Assembly (NCBI GenBank): GCA_017398585.1
Contig: JAFQFS010000159.1
Coordinates: 1-34,568, forward strand
DNA length: 34,568 bases
Direction: 5' to 3'
Origin: Clostridia bacterium
GTDB lineage: Bacteria > Bacillota > Clostridia > Oscillospirales > CAG-272
Shown here: one piece after another, positions 31,719-34,568 of the stretch
How the letters are laid out: each line of letters starts with the position of its first letter
Position numbering within the stretch: position 1 is the stretch's first letter
Position numbers and translations under genes: made by a program
The notes under the pieces: model-generated
Seen by the model: only the letters and a program-made list of their open reading frames with translations
Told to the model about the DNA's origin: nothing
Database searches by the model: none

Positions 31719-32755
31719 CCCCCGAACGTCCCCGTACGGGTGCCTTTTCCGCCGTACTTCACGCGCTGTTTTACGTATTCGTCTTTTTTTCCTGCCAGTA
31801 TGCCGTGACGGCGGGGTACATGATGTCCCTCATGTCCGGTTCGCTGACTTCCGGTTCGTTTGACGAAGCCGCCATGCTGCAGATTGCGGAACAGGTCATC
31901 GGTCAGAGCGTCATGATCGCGCTCATCTCGAACCTGCTTACCATTCTGATCGTCTGCCTCATTCAGACGCTGCGGATGCGCAGTCCGCTGCAGGAATTCA
32001 ACGTGCGGCCCGTGAACCTGATGCGGATCCCGACCTTTCTGCTGTTCGGCGCATCGCTGAACCTCTTCGTCTCCGGCACGCTCTCGTTCCTGCCGCTTCC
32101 CGAAAGCATTCTTGAGGCATTCGAAAACCAGTATGCCGCGCTCTACGGCGACACGCCTCTCGCGGTCGAAATCCTCAGCATTGCTGTCGTCACAGGTATC
32201 ACGGAGGAGATTGTCTTCCGCGGACTCGTGAATTCCCGCCTGTCCCGCGGGCTGCAGACCGGCACCGTCATGATGGTCTCGTCCATTATCTTCGGTCTGG
32301 CACACGGCGCGCTCATCGCGGTCGTGTATTCCGCCCTGCTCGGGCTGGTCTTCTGCCTGCTGTACGAAAAGTTCCGCTCCGTGATTCCGTCCATCCTCGC
32401 GCACGTTGCGTTCAACGCGACGTCCTATCTGCTCGAAGCACTGGACGACCGGTGGGGACTTCCGCTGTATCTCTTCTCGATCGCGGCGGTGCTGTACTGC
32501 ACGTACCGCCTCTTCTTCCGCCGTCCGACGTTCTACGATGTTGCCTCCGACATGGTCGGGGAATACGAACTCCGTGACAACGTGGAACGGGAGATCATCG
32601 GCGAGATCCGCCGGATGCAGGAGGAGGACGACATCTCTCCCGAAGCCCTCGAACGTCTCGCGGAAGCATGGGAGGAAAACGAGCGGAAATACGATCAATA
32701 TCCTCCCACAGACAACAATGACACCACTGACAACGATAACAATACAAAGGAGTAA
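31715..32755 (+). CDS. CPBP-family intramembrane metalloprotease
   Basis: 346 aa with about eight membrane segments. CAAX protease/bacteriocin-processing (Abi) motifs: EEIVFRG (acidic pair plus Arg), FGLAHG and HVAFN supply the metal ligands, so the active site looks intact. A long hydrophilic acidic tail (from about residue 275: EREIIGEIRRMQEEDD, ending in Asn/Asp/Thr-rich low complexity) lies after the last helix. Its start overlaps the cysE stop by four bases and cysS begins 9 bases after its stop, so it is translated within the cysteine operon. Why a membrane protease sits there is unclear. The substrate is unknown. Confidence 0.92.
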   Translation: MTPERPRTGAFSAVLHALFYVFVFFSCQYAVTAGYMMSLMSGSLTSGSFDEAAMLQIAEQVIGQSVMIALISNLLTILIVCLIQTLRMRSPLQEFNVRPVNLMRIPTFLLFGASLNLFVSGTLSFLPLPESILEAFENQYAALYGDTPLAVEILSIAVVTGITEEIVFRGLVNSRLSRGLQTGTVMMVSSIIFGLAHGALIAVVYSALLGLVFCLLYEKFRSVIPSILAHVAFNATSYLLEALDDRWGLPLYLFSIAAVLYCTYRLFFRRPTFYDVASDMVGEYELRDNVEREIIGEIRRMQEEDDISPEALERLAEAWEENERKYDQYPPTDNNDTTDNDNNTKE

Positions 32756-32764
32756 CACATCCCA

Positions 32765-34243
32765 ATGAAACTTTACAACACCCTTACCCATACACGTGAC
32801 GAATTCGTCACCCACGAACCCGGCAAGGTCACGATGTACACCTGCGGCCCGACCGTATACCACTTCGCTCACATCGGCAACCTCCGTTCCTACATCATGG
32901 AAGACATCCTTGAAAAGTATCTCGGCTACGCGGGCTACGACGTCAAGCGCTGCATGAACATCACCGATGTCGGACACCTCTCCAGCGATGCGGACACCGG
33001 CGAAGACAAGATGCTCAAGGGCGCGAAGCGCGAAAAGAAGACTGTCATGGAAATCGCGCAGTTCTACACCGACGCATTCTTCGCGGACTGCGGCAAGCTG
33101 AACATCAAAATTCCGGAAATCGTGGTTCCCGCGACTTCCTACATCCCCGAATTCATCGAAATGGTGCAGGGACTCCTTGACAAGGGCTACGCGTACCTTT
33201 CCGAAGGCAACGTATACTTTGACACCTCCAAGCTCGACGAATACTACGTCTTCAACAAGCAGGACGCGGAAGACCTTGAAGTCGGCGTTCGAGAAGGCGT
33301 GGAAGAAGACACTGCAAAGCGCAACAAGGCGGACTTTGTTCTCTGGTTCACGAAGTCCAAGTTCGAAGACCAGGAACTCAAGTGGGACAGCCCGTGGGGC
33401 ATCGGCTATCCTGGCTGGCACATCGAATGTTCCGCGATCAGCGTGAAGAATCTTGGGGAATACCTCGACCTTCACTGCGGCGGCATTGACAATGCGTTCC
33501 CGCACCACACCAACGAAATCGCGCAGAGCGAAGCGTACCTCGGCCATCCGTGGTGCAAGCAGTGGTTCCACGTTCTGCACCTGAACACCCAGAGCGGAAA
33601 GATGTCCAAGTCCACGGGCGAATTCCTGACCGTTTCCCTGCTCGAAGAAAAGGGCTACAACCCGCTCGTATACCGTCTGTTCTGCCTGCAGTCGCACTAC
33701 AGAAAGTCCCTCGTCTTCTCGTGGGAAGGTATGGACAGCACGAAGACCGCGTACAACAAGCTGATCGCGAAGATTGCGGGTCTGAATCCCGACTCCGCGG
33801 AAGCCGTTGATGAAGAAGCGTTCGTAAACCTGAAGAAGCGCTTCTCAGACGCGATGGACAATGACCTCAACACCGCGCTCGCCGTCACCGCCGTTTACGA
33901 CGTTCTGAAGGCAAAGACGAATGATGCGACCAAGATTGCTCTGCTGAAGGATTTCGACACGGTTCTTTCCCTGAATCTCCTCGAAGAAGCGGCAAAGGTA
34001 CGCGAAGCGAACAAAAAGGCAGCGGAAGCGGCAAAGAACGCACCGGCAGCAGCTCTCGTGATCACCTGCACGACCGAAGGCGTGGATGCAGAAACCACCG
34101 CGAAAGTGGAAGCACTCATCAATGACCGTGCGGCGGCAAAGAAGGCAAAGGACTTTGCAAAGGCCGACGCGATCCGCGACGAACTGACCGCAATGGGCAT
34201 CACCATCGTCGACGTCAAGGGCGGCGTGAACTGGAGCAAGTGA
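32765..34243 (+). CDS. cysS: Cysteine-tRNA ligase
   Basis: Charges tRNA-Cys. 492 aa, slightly longer than the usual ~465. Class I motifs: HIGN (HIGH box, residues 36-39) and KMSKS (279-283). Zinc ligands: Cys27 (YTCGPT), the Cys in GWHIECSA, and His/Glu in HHTNEIAQSE. The DALR domain is near residues 345-400, followed by an Ala/Lys-rich linker (KKAAEAAKNAPAAA) and a conserved C-terminal helix pair (KKAKDFAKADAIRDEL). The linker accounts for the extra length. It is third in the T-box operon, which fits the Cys specifier. A family hairpin and bidirectional terminator follow. Confidence 0.97.
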   Translation: MKLYNTLTHTRDEFVTHEPGKVTMYTCGPTVYHFAHIGNLRSYIMEDILEKYLGYAGYDVKRCMNITDVGHLSSDADTGEDKMLKGAKREKKTVMEIAQFYTDAFFADCGKLNIKIPEIVVPATSYIPEFIEMVQGLLDKGYAYLSEGNVYFDTSKLDEYYVFNKQDAEDLEVGVREGVEEDTAKRNKADFVLWFTKSKFEDQELKWDSPWGIGYPGWHIECSAISVKNLGEYLDLHCGGIDNAFPHHTNEIAQSEAYLGHPWCKQWFHVLHLNTQSGKMSKSTGEFLTVSLLEEKGYNPLVYRLFCLQSHYRKSLVFSWEGMDSTKTAYNKLIAKIAGLNPDSAEAVDEEAFVNLKKRFSDAMDNDLNTALAVTAVYDVLKAKTNDATKIALLKDFDTVLSLNLLEEAAKVREANKKAAEAAKNAPAAALVITCTTEGVDAETTAKVEALINDRAAAKKAKDFAKADAIRDELTAMGITIVDVKGGVNWSK

Positions 34244-34258
34244 AATTAAATAAATTAA

Positions 34259-34330
34259 GCGGGGAAAACCTTTTTTGAAAAAAAGGTTTTCCCCGCACCC
34301 CTTTCCAAAAAACTTTATACTGGGAAAGGG
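34259..34330 (+). repeat. Intergenic hairpin family, copy 14
   Basis: Stem GCGGGGAAAACCTTTTTT with its complement (34259-34296), 15 bases after the cysS stop. Second stem CCCTTTCC/GGAAAGGG (34299-34330) encloses AAAAAACTTTATACT, nearly as in copies 2 and 11. Confidence 0.92.
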
Positions 34331-34337
34331 ATAAAAG

Positions 34338-34380
34338 AGAGAGTGCAGATTTCAAGATGAAAAATTTGCACTCTCTTTGT
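34338..34380. terminator. Bidirectional terminator between cysS and the convergent gene
   Basis: AGAGAGTGCA (34338-34347)/TGCACTCTCT (34367-34376), followed by TTGTTATTT on the plus strand. On the minus strand TTTTATCCC follows. It lies between family copies 14 and 15. Confidence 0.8.
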
Positions 34381-34393
34381 TATTTATATTCGT

Positions 34394-34440
34394 TTAAAGT
34401 TTTTGAAGAAGGGTGAAGACTTGCGGAGCAAGTCTTCACC
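34394..34440 (-). repeat. Intergenic hairpin family, copy 15 (different stem)
   Basis: Box TTTAAAGTTTTTGAAGAAGG precedes a perfect 13-bp stem GGTGAAGACTTGC/GCAAGTCTTCACC (34412-34440). The stem sequence is unlike the other copies but the order and place are the same: 11 bases after a stop codon in gene orientation. Confidence 0.8.
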
Positions 34441-34451
34441 AATAAACTTCA

Positions 34452-34568
34452 TTAAGTCAAAGCGTCGCTGGCTTTCTGGGTGTCTTCGTGCTGGTGGAGA
34501 GAACCGGACAGGAACGCTTTCGCGCGTTCCGGAGCGTCCTTGGCGTCGCCCCACGGTTCGTTTTCGTA
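34452..34568 (-). CDS. 3' end of an unidentified gene
   Basis: Minus-strand frame open from the window edge to TAA at 34452-34454; 38 residues are visible (YENEPWGDAKDAPERAKAF, then LSGSLHQHEDTQKASDALT). Its codon use matches the neighbouring strong genes, and the stop is followed at the expected distance by family copy 15 and a terminator, which supports it as real. The product cannot be named. Confidence 0.7.
   Translation of the reverse strand, partial: YENEPWGDAKDAPERAKAFLSGSLHQHEDTQKASDALT

Overview
The window looks like chromosome of an uncultured gut-type Clostridia (Bacillota). Supporting evidence: sigma-A promoters (TTGACA/TATAAT-like, usually 17-base spacers), strong GGAGG ribosome binding sites, a T-box leader, intrinsic terminators, RadA, an independent phosphoglycerate mutase, and a GldA/F/G-DUF4340 type transporter. 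Codon use is strongly biased in highly expressed genes (alaS, cysS, gpmI, the secreted and solute-binding proteins), which leaves very long stop-free antisense frames that are not genes. No rRNA, tRNA, CRISPR array, transposase or phage module was recognised.

Layout. 1-1335 (-): 5' part of a secreted protein that runs off the left edge. 1551-1959: a nested palindromic element without genes. 2096-3814: ABC exporter half-transporter. 3990-4345: a strongly base-paired non-coding stretch. 4595-8232: radA, a bPH-domain membrane protein and a GH78-like glycosidase. 8322-10151: a small nucleotidyltransferase-like gene and an XRE regulator. 10368-13001: alaS. 13188-15862: aldo/keto reductase, convergent AraC regulator, divergent sugar O-acetyltransferase. 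16213-17772: solute-binding lipoprotein. 18028-19691: tandem paralogues with an N-terminal segment resembling the PLMP/RRXRR module of IscB proteins. 19863-26374 (-): GldA/F/G-DUF4340 genes followed by a Gfo/Idh/MocA oxidoreductase. 26547-29741 (-): pgeF, gpmI and a SLOG-family protein. 29823-30455: atypical winged-helix regulator. 30611-34243: Cys T-box leader, cysE, CPBP protease, cysS. 34452-34568 (-): 3' end of another gene.

The most striking feature is a family of about 15 intergenic palindromes. Stem sequences differ between copies but pairing is kept. Eleven copies begin 5-22 bases after a stop codon in one fixed orientation, often with a separate U-tailed terminator further downstream. 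Three lie in the opposite orientation 31-32 bases before a start codon. One copy appears to have lost its hairpin cleanly. Other candidates for new biology are the tandem PLMP-like proteins with a duplicated leader and an ATC at one start position, the structured element at 3990-4345 whose long helix is complete only as plus-strand RNA, and the nested palindrome at 1551-1959.

Functional links: the T-box couples cysteine synthesis (cysE) and charging (cysS) to uncharged tRNA-Cys. The minus-strand ABC genes probably form one membrane complex. Several genes (GH78-like, solute-binding protein, AraC, aldo/keto reductase, Gfo/Idh/MocA) suit a plant- or host-glycan diet, but their substrates cannot be read from sequence.
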